A stretch of DNA of 64,000 nt from an uncultured Dorea sp. (GTDB lineage Bacteria > Bacillota > Clostridia > Lachnospirales > Lachnospiraceae), in contig CAMBRQ010000001.1 of assembly GCA_945870325.1 (NCBI GenBank), positions 62,001-126,000 on the forward strand, read 5' to 3'. Below the pieces are notes generated by a model. It searched no databases. It was not told the origin of the DNA and was given only the letters and a program-made list of their open reading frames with translations. Of the stretch, positions 37,534-45,405 are shown piece by piece. How positions within the stretch are numbered: the first letter of the stretch is position 1; the number at the start of each line of letters is the position of its first letter. The position numbers and the translations under genes are program-made.

Positions 37534-37563
37534 ATTATAGAATAGAGAAAGGCACTTTGTCAA
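37534..37563 (-). promoter_or_regulatory. glnA promoter with overlapping dyad
   Basis: Minus-strand TTGACA, 18 bases, TATAAT. The -35 lies in a hairpin/dyad GGCA-TTTTGTCA-CGT-TGACAAA-GTGCC at about 37552-37578, a possible operator or upstream terminator. Confidence 0.65.
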
Positions 37564-37598
37564 CGTGACAAAATGCCCAACTTTCCTCAAATAATGCT

Positions 37599-37808
37599 CT
37601 ATTCTTCGTCACCTAACCAGTATCCGTCATCTGACTGAACATAGGAATTGCCATTATTATTGCCGCAACTGATTCCTGCTTTGATCGGCGCGATCAAAAA
37701 ACCATATACCACACCCAATAATACCGCACAAATAATCATCAGCGCTTTCTCTGCCGGTGTCCAGTCTCTTTTCATGAATTCCTTGATATTCTCCCATACT
37801 TCTCTCAT
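37599..37808 (-). CDS. Small single-helix membrane protein
   Basis: 69 residues: a charged N-terminus (MREVWENIKEFMKRDWTPAEK), one hydrophobic helix (ALMIICAVLLGVVYGFLIAP) and an acidic, Asn/Gly-rich tail. RBS AAGGAGG eight bases before the ATG. Lone gene between glnA and the divergent PduL-like gene. I do not recognise the family; RBS and codon flow make it a real gene. Confidence 0.65.
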   Translation of the reverse strand: MREVWENIKEFMKRDWTPAEKALMIICAVLLGVVYGFLIAPIKAGISCGNNNGNSYVQSDDGYWLGDEE

Positions 37809-37976
37809 AGACGCATCCTCCTTATCCTAATTATACTCGTCACATATCAGTTCTGCATTGCCGTAAATCCATTATAGCAGATATCCATAATTAACAAAAG
37901 CAATAATTATTAATAATTGAAAAACCGTCTCATCTCTGATAGAATAGGGTTATTCTACGAATGAGGTGATATGATT

Positions 37977-38621
37977 ATGGGACTTGCAATTCCAATTGAG
38001 ACGAGCGCGCGCCACATACATCTGTGCCGCGAAGATTTTAATATATTATTCGGAGAAGACCGTGACCTGACCTTTAAGGCTGAATTAAGCCAGCCCGGAC
38101 AGTATGTCTGCAAAGAGCGCCTTGCTGTCAGAGGACCAAAAGGCTCTTTCGAAAAAATCGCTGTACTTGGTCCTTTTCGTAACGAGACGCAGGTAGAGAT
38201 CTCCATGACTGACTCCCGTAAACTTGGAATTCCCGGTATGATCCGTCAGTCCGGCGATACACAAGGAACTCCGGGGTGTATATTGGAAGGACCTAACGGA
38301 AGCATCGAACTGGATCATGGTGTTATTGTAGCCAAGAGGCATATACATATGACCCCGGTACAGGCAATTCAGTTGAATGTGAAAGATAATGACGAAGTCT
38401 TCGTTATTATGGAAAGTTTTGAGCGTTCCCTGATATTCGCAGATGTGGTTGTCCGGGTGCACCCGAACTTCGCCCTGGCAATGCATGTGGATACGGATGA
38501 AGCGAACGCATTTGCCAATGACAATCATCCTACCGGCGCTCTTTTGAAACTCTTTGGAGGACGGACTTATAATCTTCAGAAGTGGGCAGAAGAATTACAG
38601 AATGGAATTAATAGATTCTGA
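37977..38621 (+). CDS. PduL-type phosphate acyltransferase
   Basis: About 214 residues. Two PduL repeats are visible, each with the zinc-binding histidines: SARHIHLCREDFNILFG near residue 11 and VAKRHIHMTPVQA near residue 121. Also present are RGPKGSFEKIAVLGPFR and the C-terminal HVDTDEANA. Such enzymes exchange CoA and phosphate on short acyl groups (acetyl- or propanoyl-CoA). There are no shell genes nearby and no encapsulation peptide, so it probably serves as the housekeeping phosphotransacetylase. Start at 37977 is eight bases after GAGGTG; the ATG at 37971 is too close. Confidence 0.88.
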   Translation: MGLAIPIETSARHIHLCREDFNILFGEDRDLTFKAELSQPGQYVCKERLAVRGPKGSFEKIAVLGPFRNETQVEISMTDSRKLGIPGMIRQSGDTQGTPGCILEGPNGSIELDHGVIVAKRHIHMTPVQAIQLNVKDNDEVFVIMESFERSLIFADVVVRVHPNFALAMHVDTDEANAFANDNHPTGALLKLFGGRTYNLQKWAEELQNGINRF

Positions 38622-38645
38622 GCGTCTATATAAGGAATTTTACAG

Positions 38646-38702
38646 AAACGGATTCCAATATTCGGCAGCATTCTGTCACGCACCAAATATTAGAATCCGT
38701 TT
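38646..38702 (+). terminator. Hairpin after the PduL-like gene
   Basis: 17-base arms (38646-38662, 38686-38702) with one mismatch and a 23-base loop, ending in TTTTC. It carries TTAGAATCCGTT, similar to the nested-hairpin repeats. Confidence 0.5.
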
Positions 38703-38724
38703 TCATAAAATAACTTTACTGTTA

Positions 38725-38970
38725 TTACATCTTTGCTGTCAGAGTCTTTGCACTAACCCCTTCAAGCATTCCCAGTTTGCCAGACAAGGAACTCGTTGCG
38801 TCCCCCGGTGCATCCAGCACCACGCTGATGATCGAGATTCCACGCTCTCTATAGGGAATCCCCATCCGCCCCACAATATACTGACGGAACTCATGAAGCA
38901 ATTCATTTACCGCCCCTGCAGCCTCTTCATTTTTTATAATAATGCTGATTACAGACACTCTGCTATCCAT
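38725..38970 (-). CDS. TM1266-family (ACT/NikR-like) hydrogenase-system regulator
   Basis: 81 residues: RVSVISIIIKNEEAAGAVNELLHEFRQYIVGRMGIPYRERGISIISVVLDAP matches the small iron-only-hydrogenase-associated regulator family named after TM1266. It has a ferredoxin-like beta-alpha-beta fold. Family members sit beside [FeFe]-hydrogenase or maturase genes, which are not in this window. RBS AAGGA upstream. Target unknown. Confidence 0.8.
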   Translation of the reverse strand: MDSRVSVISIIIKNEEAAGAVNELLHEFRQYIVGRMGIPYRERGISIISVVLDAPGDATSSLSGKLGMLEGVSAKTLTAKM

Positions 38971-39069
38971 CTCTATATCCTTTCTACTATATTGTCTCTA
39001 TGAATTCGGAAATCGAATTCATTATAACACAGTTTGCCTGCCATGCGTACAGAATCTCTGACACACACC

Positions 39070-39843
39070 TTAAATATTCTTAATCTGTCGCCCTGTCACA
39101 TCCATATGGTATTCATCCGTATAGATCAATTCCGATACCGGAACAATCCGATACCCTTTATCTTCCAAGCCATTGATCAGCCTTTCTAATGCCTCTACTG
39201 TATATTTCGCCCCATTATGGCATAGGATGATCGCCCCATTTTTCAATTCCTTATGTCCAAGAACTGTATCTACAATATTATCTGCTCCATAATCCTTCCA
39301 ATCCAGGCTATCCACAGACCATTCAATCGGAAAATACCCGCACTCCTGTACACTTTGGATTACAGTATCGTCATAATCACCATAGGGCGGACGGAAAAGT
39401 TTCATGTCTGTACCAGTCAGTTCTTTGACCTTCTCATGCACCTTCATGACCTCCAACTTCTGTTCTTCCTTGCTCAACTCGGACATATTCTTGTGATTCT
39501 CACTGTGATTGCCAAGGTCATGCCCTGCTGCCAGAATCTTTTTCACATCCTCCGGATACTTCTCAACCCATCCCCCGGTCATAAAAAAAGTGGCATGTAT
39601 CCCATGCTCCTCCAGAATCCTAAGGATTTCCTCCGTCTGTTCATTCTCCCACGCTGCATCAAAGGTCAGCGCCACCTTCTTTTCTTCCGTCTCCACGGAG
39701 TAGATCGGAAGTTCTCTGCCATTTACATTACTGGAAATCGTCACATAGCCGGACAGGTATTTGAAAGATCCTGCCAGGGCAATCACCAGTGTCAGGGCAA
39801 GGACGCAGGTATTCTTCCATTTTCTCTTATTTTCTTCTTTCAT
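39070..39843 (-). CDS. Polysaccharide deacetylase (PdaB-like, membrane-anchored)
   Basis: About 257 residues. An N-terminal signal-anchor helix (TCVLALTLVIALAGSFKYL) precedes a NodB domain. Metal and catalytic motifs are complete: VALTFDAAWEN (motif 1, TFDxxW type), HDLGNHSENHKNM (H-x3-H), LFRPPYGDYDDTV, and DSLDWKDYG and ILCHNG at the C-terminal end. It removes N-acetyl groups from cell-wall glycan outside the membrane. The TFDAAWEN variant is typical of PdaB-type sporulation deacetylases. The start at 39843 uses CTGGAGATATCT. Confidence 0.88.
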   Translation of the reverse strand: MKEENKRKWKNTCVLALTLVIALAGSFKYLSGYVTISSNVNGRELPIYSVETEEKKVALTFDAAWENEQTEEILRILEEHGIHATFFMTGGWVEKYPEDVKKILAAGHDLGNHSENHKNMSELSKEEQKLEVMKVHEKVKELTGTDMKLFRPPYGDYDDTVIQSVQECGYFPIEWSVDSLDWKDYGADNIVDTVLGHKELKNGAIILCHNGAKYTVEALERLINGLEDKGYRIVPVSELIYTDEYHMDVTGRQIKNI

Positions 39844-39974
39844 AGATATCTCCAGACATATGCCTTTATTTATAGTGTATGTGTTCCCAGAGAATCCAAA
39901 CACAAATTTTACCCCTCAAAGTACCATTAAATGTTATAATACCTGTGTATAAAAATTATTAGTTAAAAGGAGCA

Positions 39975-40672
39975 AGAAACCCCTTCACACAATAGATATG
40001 AAAAAATCATTCATAATATATTATATACATTAAGCATATTGCTCATAGCCACTGGGCTGGCATTCTTATTTTTTCATTTTGTACGGGATAATTCTGCCAA
40101 TATTGCCTTGATTTACATACTCGCGCTCATCCTGATCTCGAGACATACTACCGGCTATCTATATGACATTCTGTCCGCTCTGTTCTGCGTAATATTCATT
40201 AACGGATGTTTTACATACCCATTCTTTGAAGTGAATTTTACGCTGAGCGGATATCCGATTACTTTTATCTGTATGCTGATCATTACAATCACAACCAGCG
40301 CCATGACCACACGGCTCAAAAAACAGGATGAGATCATTGCCGAAAGAGAGCGAAAACTAAACGAAGTGGAGAAAGAGCGAATCTGTGCCAACCTGCTGCG
40401 TGCAGTGTCCCACGATCTTCGCTTCCATCCATATCTCTACACCAGAATATATCCTGATGATCCCTATGGATCCTCTCCTGACCGAGCAGACCCTAATCAA
40501 TCTTCTGAAGAATGCTCTCGTGCATTCCGAGAGTACCGAACCTGTAGAATTAATCATTACCGAAAGCGAACATGCCGTCACATTCCACGTAGTGAATTAT
40601 GGGAAAGGCATTGACAGTTCTGTTAAGAACAACTTCAAGTTCTGTTCATTTTATCTATATCTGCTAAAATGA
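39975..40672 (+). pseudogene. KdpD-like sensor kinase remnant
   Basis: The first part has the four DUF4118 membrane helices (LLIATGLAFLFFHF, IALIYILALILIS, SALFCVIFINGCF, ITFICMLIITITTSA). It continues through the linker KQDEIIAERERKLNEVEKE to the H-box start AVSHDLR. There the DNA jumps to the middle of the ATPase domain, read in another frame (EQTLINLLKNALVHSES, the N-box), which ends after NYGKGID. The phosphorylation region and the G-boxes are lost and no start codon in frame is clear. This is a deletion remnant of a K+-sensing kinase; no kdpE or kdpABC is nearby. Confidence 0.75.
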
Positions 40673-40719
40673 AGGAGAAGGTGGCATATCTTAATAAAGC
40701 CTCATTCATGATTCTCTCA

Positions 40720-40751
40720 AAAAGAGGATGCGCCAAAACGCATCCTCTTTT
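40720..40751. terminator. Terminator between KdpD remnant and DMT exporter
   Basis: 13-bp perfect stem (40720-40732 with 40739-40751), loop CCAAAA, T-run on both strands. Confidence 0.8.
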
Positions 40752-40777
40752 ATGCTATCATTCAATGAGCCTCCATG

Positions 40778-41662
40778 TTATGTCGCGTTAATGTTCAGAA
40801 TAAACATCGTAGACAGAACCAGCACGAATCCCACTACATCAATCGGCTGGAACGCGGTTTCTAAAAACACTGCGGCCAGAATGGTTGCTGCCACCGGCTC
40901 TACACTGGACAATAATCCCGCATGCACTGATCCTATCGTCTTAAGCGAATACAGGTAACAGCAGAAAGACATAATCGTTCCAAATATTACGATTGCAAAG
41001 AAACTAATCATCACTTCTACATCAATCGTTACTTTCATCCTCCATGGACGATTCACAGCCATTAATATTAGTCCGCCAATAATCATTGCCCATGCACAGA
41101 CAATCTCCGCCGGATACTTCTTAAGAAGCGGTCCCGGAATCACTCCATAGAAACAAGTCGTTAGAGCCACCAAAAGCCCTAATATGATTCCTTTAGAAGA
41201 GATTGTTAATGCATGGATATTCCCGTGCGTTGCCACAAGAAATATACCTAATACCGAGCAAAGCACTGCCGTAATTTCTTTTGCCTTTGGAGTCACCCGG
41301 TATACGATCGCAAAATACATAAGCAGCATTGCCGGATTCAAATACTGGAATATAGTAGCAATTCCTGCATTCATCTCCTGAACCGCGCAAAAAAAGGAAT
41401 ACTGCATTCCCATCATTCCCAACACAGAGAATGCCACCTGCCTGATTCCATCCTCCCGGTTCTTCCATATATCAAACAGCGGCTGCTTCTTGATAAAAAC
41501 AGCATACAGGAAAAGAAGAATTCCTGCAGCCATAAGACGGTATGGCACAAGCCATTCCGATACGATTCCTTTACTTTCAAACAGAAACTGGGCTATGGGG
41601 CTGGTAGCGCCCCATAATAACCCAGCCATAAACGCGGCAAACAAGCCCTTCTTACGTTCCAT
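40778..41662 (-). CDS. EamA/DMT-family transporter
   Basis: 294 residues with ten hydrophobic helices in two EamA repeats. The repeats begin GLFAAFMAGLLWGATSPIAQFL and SKGIILGLLVALTTCFYGV, and the conserved end is GSVHAGLLSSVEPVAATILAAVFL. These export amino acids or other metabolites, but the substrate is not predictable. Single gene; the RBS is weak (GGGAAACAAAAGAA). Confidence 0.88.
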   Translation of the reverse strand: MERKKGLFAAFMAGLLWGATSPIAQFLFESKGIVSEWLVPYRLMAAGILLFLYAVFIKKQPLFDIWKNREDGIRQVAFSVLGMMGMQYSFFCAVQEMNAGIATIFQYLNPAMLLMYFAIVYRVTPKAKEITAVLCSVLGIFLVATHGNIHALTISSKGIILGLLVALTTCFYGVIPGPLLKKYPAEIVCAWAMIIGGLILMAVNRPWRMKVTIDVEVMISFFAIVIFGTIMSFCCYLYSLKTIGSVHAGLLSSVEPVAATILAAVFLETAFQPIDVVGFVLVLSTMFILNINAT

Positions 41663-41751
41663 TTCTTTTGTTTCCCACTCTCTTCATCCATCTGCAATCT
41701 CGGACTGCTTTTCATCCATTGCTTCAGGCTGATCTTCTTTATCTTAAGATA

Positions 41752-42636
41752 TTAATCGTTCTCATTCAGCCATTCTTTCATCAACTCTACATATCTGTCC
41801 GTATCTTCTACGAAGCACATATGACGGCAGGTACGGAACAGTTCCCATCTGGAATTCGGGATTCTGTCGTACATGTATTTCGCGATATATGGCGTACACA
41901 GATCGTTCCCACCATTGATTACAAGCGTTGGCTCCTTGATCTCTTTCAACTGTTCCGTTACATCATAATCCTTCAGGGTTCCCATAGGAGTATATTCATT
42001 CGGTCCCCAGCCAACAACATATGCTTCGCCGCCCTTCTTCACCGGACGTCTTAAGCATTCCGGAGAGTCTTCTGTTACTGCGCCCGCAGCATGACGGAGC
42101 ATATATTCTGTCTCTGCCGCAATATAAGCCGGATCACTGTAATCATTCGTAGATGTCGCTTTGTCAATCGCATCCTGCATCTCCTGTGGCAGTTCCTTAA
42201 TCATACGGTGCTGCTCGATTCCCCACATCCAGGAAGCCGGAAGCGTACTGGAAAGTATCAGGCTCTTAAGCCCCTCTGGCTTGTAGTTGCATACATAGTC
42301 CAGAAGCTGCATTCCTCCCCAGGACTGTCCGAGAAGATGAATCTCATCCAGCCCAAGATGCTTTCTAAGCGCCATCAGTTCTTCGATCCATGTCTTCGCA
42401 TTCCACAGATCCGGACGATTATCCACATAAGATTCGCCGCATCCAATCTGATCGTACATAATCAACTGACGACCGTCTTCTTCTGCAAGTCTGTCCAATA
42501 CTTCAAAATAATTATGTGTGGATCCTGGTCCTCCGTGAAGCAGTACAAGTGGCTTTTTGTTGCCAGTGCACTCTCCTACAATTCTGTAATATGTTTTGTA
42601 CTCTAAGTACGGCATATAGCCTTCTTTAATTTTCAT
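41752..42636 (-). CDS. Proline-iminopeptidase-family alpha/beta hydrolase
   Basis: About 294 residues. The oxyanion motif VLLHGGPGSTHNYFE and the nucleophile elbow LLGQSWGGMQLLDY (Ser in GQSWGG) are those of tricorn-interacting-factor F1/prolyl aminopeptidases. The catalytic Asp lies in VINGGNDLCTPYIAKYM and the His in FRTCRHMCFVED. It releases N-terminal proline or other residues from peptides in the cytoplasm. The start at 42636 follows GAGGAGG at nine bases. Confidence 0.88.
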   Translation of the reverse strand: MKIKEGYMPYLEYKTYYRIVGECTGNKKPLVLLHGGPGSTHNYFEVLDRLAEEDGRQLIMYDQIGCGESYVDNRPDLWNAKTWIEELMALRKHLGLDEIHLLGQSWGGMQLLDYVCNYKPEGLKSLILSSTLPASWMWGIEQHRMIKELPQEMQDAIDKATSTNDYSDPAYIAAETEYMLRHAAGAVTEDSPECLRRPVKKGGEAYVVGWGPNEYTPMGTLKDYDVTEQLKEIKEPTLVINGGNDLCTPYIAKYMYDRIPNSRWELFRTCRHMCFVEDTDRYVELMKEWLNEND

Positions 42637-42736
42637 TATTGAAAACCTCCTCGACAATATTTGTCTCTATTATAAATATTTTTTTAACAATTGGCAATCC
42701 GTATGAGTGGAATTTTATTTTTTGTTCAATTCCCAC

Positions 42737-44068
42737 CTACAACTCAAACACCCTGGTCGCCACTCCAAAGTATATCAAAATCGAGCATGTATCCACCAGC
42801 GTCGTAATCAACGGCGACGCCATCAGTGCCGGATCCAGTCCAGCCTTCTTTGCCAGCAGCGGCAGGATACACCCTATCATCTTCGAGATCACGATCGTTG
42901 CCATCAACGAAAGAGCCACTACCAGCGCAAGTGCTGTATTCCGATATATCAGCATGATCCGCAAACCATTAGCCACCGCCAGCACGATACCCACTATTAA
43001 GGATACTCCAAACTCTTTTGACACCACCCGGAAGATATCCCGGAACTGAATCTCATCCAGCGCAATCCCTCGGATAATCAGCGTAGAACTCTGGGAACCG
43101 CAATTTCCTCCGGTATCCATAAGCATCGGAATAAAGGATACCAGGATAGGAACTACAGCGAATGCATTTTCATATTTTGTTATAATTGTGCCCGTAATGG
43201 CGGCGGAGAACATCAATATCAAAAGCCACGGGATTCTGCTCTTGGCATGACCGAAGATGGAGGTTTCAAAGTAGGATTTCTCGCCGGGGTTCATCGCTGC
43301 CATCTTCGTGATATCTTCGGTGTCCTCATCAATCAGGACATCCATCGCATCATCGAAAGTTACGATTCCAACCAGAAAGCCTTCCAGATCCAGAACCGGA
43401 ATCGCCAGGAAATCGTATTTACGGAATAACCGGGCTACCTCCTCCTGATCGGTATTCGTATTGACCGTAATCATCTCCTGTTCCATCAACTCCCGGATGA
43501 CCACATGATCATCTGCCACCATCATATCCTTGGCAGTAACAATTCCAAGAAGCCTCTTCTTCTCGGTCACATAACACGTATAGATTGTTTCCTTATGGAT
43601 GCCGACCTCTTTGATATGCGCCATAGCCTCTGCAACGCACCAGTCTGGTCTTAGATCCACGTATTCCGTTGTCATAATGCTTCCGGCACTGTCTTCCGGG
43701 TAATTCAGAAGTCGGTTGATCGTATCCCTGTCTTTCTGGCTGACCGTATCCAGAATTCGTGTAACCAGATTCGCCGGAAGTTCTCCCAGCATATCAACCG
43801 TATCATCCATATACAGATCCTCCAGCAGTTCCCGAAGTTCCTTGTCCGAAAATAATTCTACCAGACAGGTCTGCATACTATTATTCATATTGGCAAATAC
43901 TTCCGCCGCCTTTTCTTTCTGAATCAGACGGAAAGCAAATGCCAATTCTTTGTTATCAAGTTCGGATAGCAGTGAGGCTATGTCCACTGCATTCATGACA
44001 TTCAAAATGCTCCTTACAGCCTGGTACTGATGCTGCTGCAGGAGTGCGGTAAAGATCTCTCTGTTCAT
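42737..44068 (-). CDS. mgtE: MgtE magnesium channel
   Basis: 443 residues. Order: N domain (MgtE_N: LLQQHQYQAVRSILNVMNAVDIASLLSELD), two CBS domains (around GSIMTTEYVDLRPDWCVAEAM and ELMEQEMITVNTNTDQEEVARLF), a plug helix and five C-terminal membrane helices. The pore motif region reads FIPMLMDTGGNCGSQSSTLIIRGI. The cytosolic CBS/N domains sense Mg2+. An M-box riboswitch and terminator lie in the leader, so expression should drop when Mg2+ is high. RBS AAAGGAGAG is about 12 bases before the ATG. Confidence 0.95.
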   Translation of the reverse strand: MNREIFTALLQQHQYQAVRSILNVMNAVDIASLLSELDNKELAFAFRLIQKEKAAEVFANMNNSMQTCLVELFSDKELRELLEDLYMDDTVDMLGELPANLVTRILDTVSQKDRDTINRLLNYPEDSAGSIMTTEYVDLRPDWCVAEAMAHIKEVGIHKETIYTCYVTEKKRLLGIVTAKDMMVADDHVVIRELMEQEMITVNTNTDQEEVARLFRKYDFLAIPVLDLEGFLVGIVTFDDAMDVLIDEDTEDITKMAAMNPGEKSYFETSIFGHAKSRIPWLLILMFSAAITGTIITKYENAFAVVPILVSFIPMLMDTGGNCGSQSSTLIIRGIALDEIQFRDIFRVVSKEFGVSLIVGIVLAVANGLRIMLIYRNTALALVVALSLMATIVISKMIGCILPLLAKKAGLDPALMASPLITTLVDTCSILIYFGVATRVFEL

Positions 44069-44144
44069 TATAATCTCTCCTTTTCTTATTTGATTTTCTT
44101 ACGTTTATCGCCATCTGCGAGTGATAACTGGCACCTGCGTCCAT
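43956..44144 (-). CDS. Possible leader peptide/upstream ORF of mgtE
   Basis: An ATG at 44144 has a near-ideal RBS (AAGGAGGTGAGGTT), better than that of mgtE. It opens a 62-codon frame (MDAGASYHSQMAINVRKSNK) that overlaps the mgtE start in another frame. Translation of it would compete with or couple to mgtE. No conservation data are available. It could equally be a decoy ribosome site, so confidence is low. Confidence 0.35.
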   Translation of the reverse strand: MDAGASYHSQMAINVRKSNKKRRDYNEQRDLYRTPAAASVPGCKEHFECHECSGHSLTAIRT

Positions 44145-44237
44145 AACCTCACCTCCTTCTTTTCTCTTCTTTACATACTTACTTCATAGATGCAACTTAT
44201 GCCAAATATAATCAACAGGGAACGAAGTTCCCTATAG

Positions 44238-44272
44238 AAAAAAACTTCCGCAATGCCTGAGCAATGCGAAAG
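44238..44272 (-). terminator. Expression-platform terminator of the M-box
   Basis: Minus-strand stem CTTTCGCA/TGCGGAAG (44265-44272 with 44245-44252), extended inside by TGC/GCA around TCAG, then a T7 run. A second tight hairpin (AGGGAA-CTTCG-TTCCCT) lies just downstream at about 44217-44233. Confidence 0.75.
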
Positions 44273-44284
44273 TCTGTATATATC

Positions 44285-44458
44285 TTAATCCCCTGTTCAC
44301 CGTTCAAGCTTTAGCATCACAGGGCATATCAATTGCATTAGGTTATGCCTTCACGACATATCCTGCTAACCAGCTCATCGTGTCTCCACAATTCTCGCGG
44401 CAGCAATCTTAGGATGTTCCAAATCCCTGTGGTAACCTCACCTACCGAAGTAATAGTC
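44285..44458 (-). promoter_or_regulatory. M-box (ykoK-type) magnesium riboswitch
   Basis: The minus-strand leader contains the hallmark TCGGTAGGTGAGGTTACC at its 5' end, then GCTGCCGCGAG, GGAGACACGATGAGCTGGTTA and GATGCTAAAGC. A CCACAGGG/CCCTGTGA pairing closes the core. Followed by a terminator and mgtE, this fits the M-box class that stops transcription when Mg2+ is sufficient. Exact edges are approximate; a covariance-model search would fix them. Confidence 0.8.
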
Positions 44459-44701
44459 TATTCTGTTTTGTTTCTCCATTATAGGACCGCTGAACAATAA
44501 TGTCAAATAAAATCCTATAAGTTCTAGTTCAAAATCCGCCACATCGGCTGTCACTTCTACATAATCCGGGATAGACAGTTCTTCTGTCGGTTCATAATTC
44601 TGAAGTTTCAGACTGTCTGTCATCCCCGGGACTGCCATACTGCCGATCAAAGTTCCGGCCACTATGAATTCACATGCTCTTCTCATTTTACTCATATTCA
44701 T
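44438..44701 (-). CDS. Doubtful 87-codon ORF with signal-like N-terminus
   Basis: The frame starts MNMSKMRRACEFIVAGTLIGSMAVPG, which looks like an export signal, and continues with an acidic middle. But the RBS is poor, and the mgtE promoter (44478-44506) and the riboswitch start lie inside its 3' half. It also overlaps the trxB stub's stop. It may be a remnant or chance frame. Confidence 0.25.
   Translation of the reverse strand: MNMSKMRRACEFIVAGTLIGSMAVPGMTDSLKLQNYEPTEELSIPDYVEVTADVADFELELIGFYLTLLFSGPIMEKQNRIDYYFGR
44478..44506 (-). promoter_or_regulatory. mgtE/M-box promoter
   Basis: Consensus minus-strand TTGACA, 17 bases, TATAAT. The transcript would start near 44471 and give a leader of about 400 bases. 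Confidence 0.8.
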
Positions 44702-44739
44702 CCCACGATAATCATATCGTAAACATGATTTTCATTCAT
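44698..44739 (-). pseudogene. trxB: trxB (thioredoxin reductase) 5' stub
   Basis: Twelve bases after the trxA stop, an RBS (AGGAGG) and ATG open MNENHVYDMIIVG, followed directly by TGA. This is exactly how thioredoxin reductases begin, just before the GSGPAG FAD motif. The rest, some 290 codons, is gone and mgtE leader DNA follows. A deletion after codon 13 is the simplest explanation. Confidence 0.65.
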
Positions 44740-44751
44740 ACAGCAGTCCTC

Positions 44752-45075
44752 CTATTTTTCTAAAGCTTCATTAATAAAATTTTCTATCATTTTTTTTGAT
44801 TCAGGTGCAACAATAGAATCTATTGCCTTTCCATCTCGATATAAAACCAGCGTAGGAACTATCTCAATCTTTTCAGCTTCTGCAATCTGTGGTTCTTCAT
44901 CAATATTTACTTTTCCAGCAATAAGAATATCGCTGTATTCTTCACTTATTTTTTCATAAGCTGCTCCAATTCTACGGCAATAACCACACCAAGGTGCCCA
45001 GAAATCAACCAAAACCAGTTTTTCCTTATGAATTAATTGTCCAAACTTTTCTTTATTTATATTTATTGATGTCAT
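44752..45075 (-). CDS. trxA: Thioredoxin (CGYC active site)
   Basis: 107 residues, starting at 45075 (MTSININKEKF) after a GGAGAAGGGG box. The fold landmarks FWAPWCGYCRRIG, VNIDEEPQIAEAEKIEIVPTLVLYRDGK are standard, with cis-Pro in VPT. The active site is CGYC rather than CGPC, which usually changes redox potential and partner choice. Its promoter carries the TGTGAT-N3-ATCACA dyad. The following trxB is only a stub, so its reductase must be elsewhere. Confidence 0.92.
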   Translation of the reverse strand: MTSININKEKFGQLIHKEKLVLVDFWAPWCGYCRRIGAAYEKISEEYSDILIAGKVNIDEEPQIAEAEKIEIVPTLVLYRDGKAIDSIVAPESKKMIENFINEALEK

Positions 45076-45105
45076 ATTTTTTAACCCCTTCTCCTGTTTG
45101 AACTT

Positions 45106-45147
45106 AATATACCCCATAAAAGATCTTGCTTCCGTGATGATATCACA
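45106..45147 (-). promoter_or_regulatory. Crp-type activated promoter of trxA (site 1)
   Basis: Dyad TGTGAT-ATC-ATCACG (minus strand, 45133-45147) centred 31.5 bases upstream of the centre of the -10 box TATATT (45106-45111). That corresponds to about -41.5. No good -35 box. The same geometry occurs at three other promoters in this window. Confidence 0.65.
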
Positions 45148-45212
45148 GAAAAGACAATTTGCTTTATTACGCTTCTTTTTATTTCTATTTACGGCATATG
45201 CCAGTTATATAA

Positions 45213-45379
45213 TTGACACATCTCAATAAATTAAGTATACTCCCATCTTTGACAGTTACAAAAAGCTGCGAGTATTATACGTTCAATTCATTACTTTCGG
45301 CAAGTAAGAAATAATCAATATGAAAATAACAAAAAAGGATGCGCTACGGTAACTTCTCCATTACCTTGGCACATCCTTT
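45213..45379 (+). ncRNA. Candidate small RNA from orphan tandem promoters
   Basis: Two promoters point right with no gene after them: TTGACA-N17-TATACT (45213-45241) and TTGACA-N18-TATTAT (45249-45278). A 19-base-arm terminator (45334-45352 with 45361-45379, then a T-rich tract) ends the transcript after about 100-135 bases. The only ORF is ten codons without an RBS. The first promoter is a near copy of the Crp gene's promoter including its dyad (45193-45221). Either a regulatory RNA or a leftover of a lost gene. Confidence 0.45.
45334..45379. terminator. Bidirectional terminator after the NifX-like gene
   Basis: Arms 45334-45352 and 45361-45379 with three mismatches, loop CTTCTCCA, T-runs on both strands. 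It also ends the candidate small RNA. Confidence 0.75.
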
Positions 45380-45405
45380 CGTATTATTATTTTTTACTAT
45401 TCTTC

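Noticed and set aside
37481-37563. Classical two-hairpin ANTAR target in the glnA leader
   Set aside because: Only one terminator-type hairpin lies after the predicted start site, and its loop does not show the A1/G4 hexaloop pattern.
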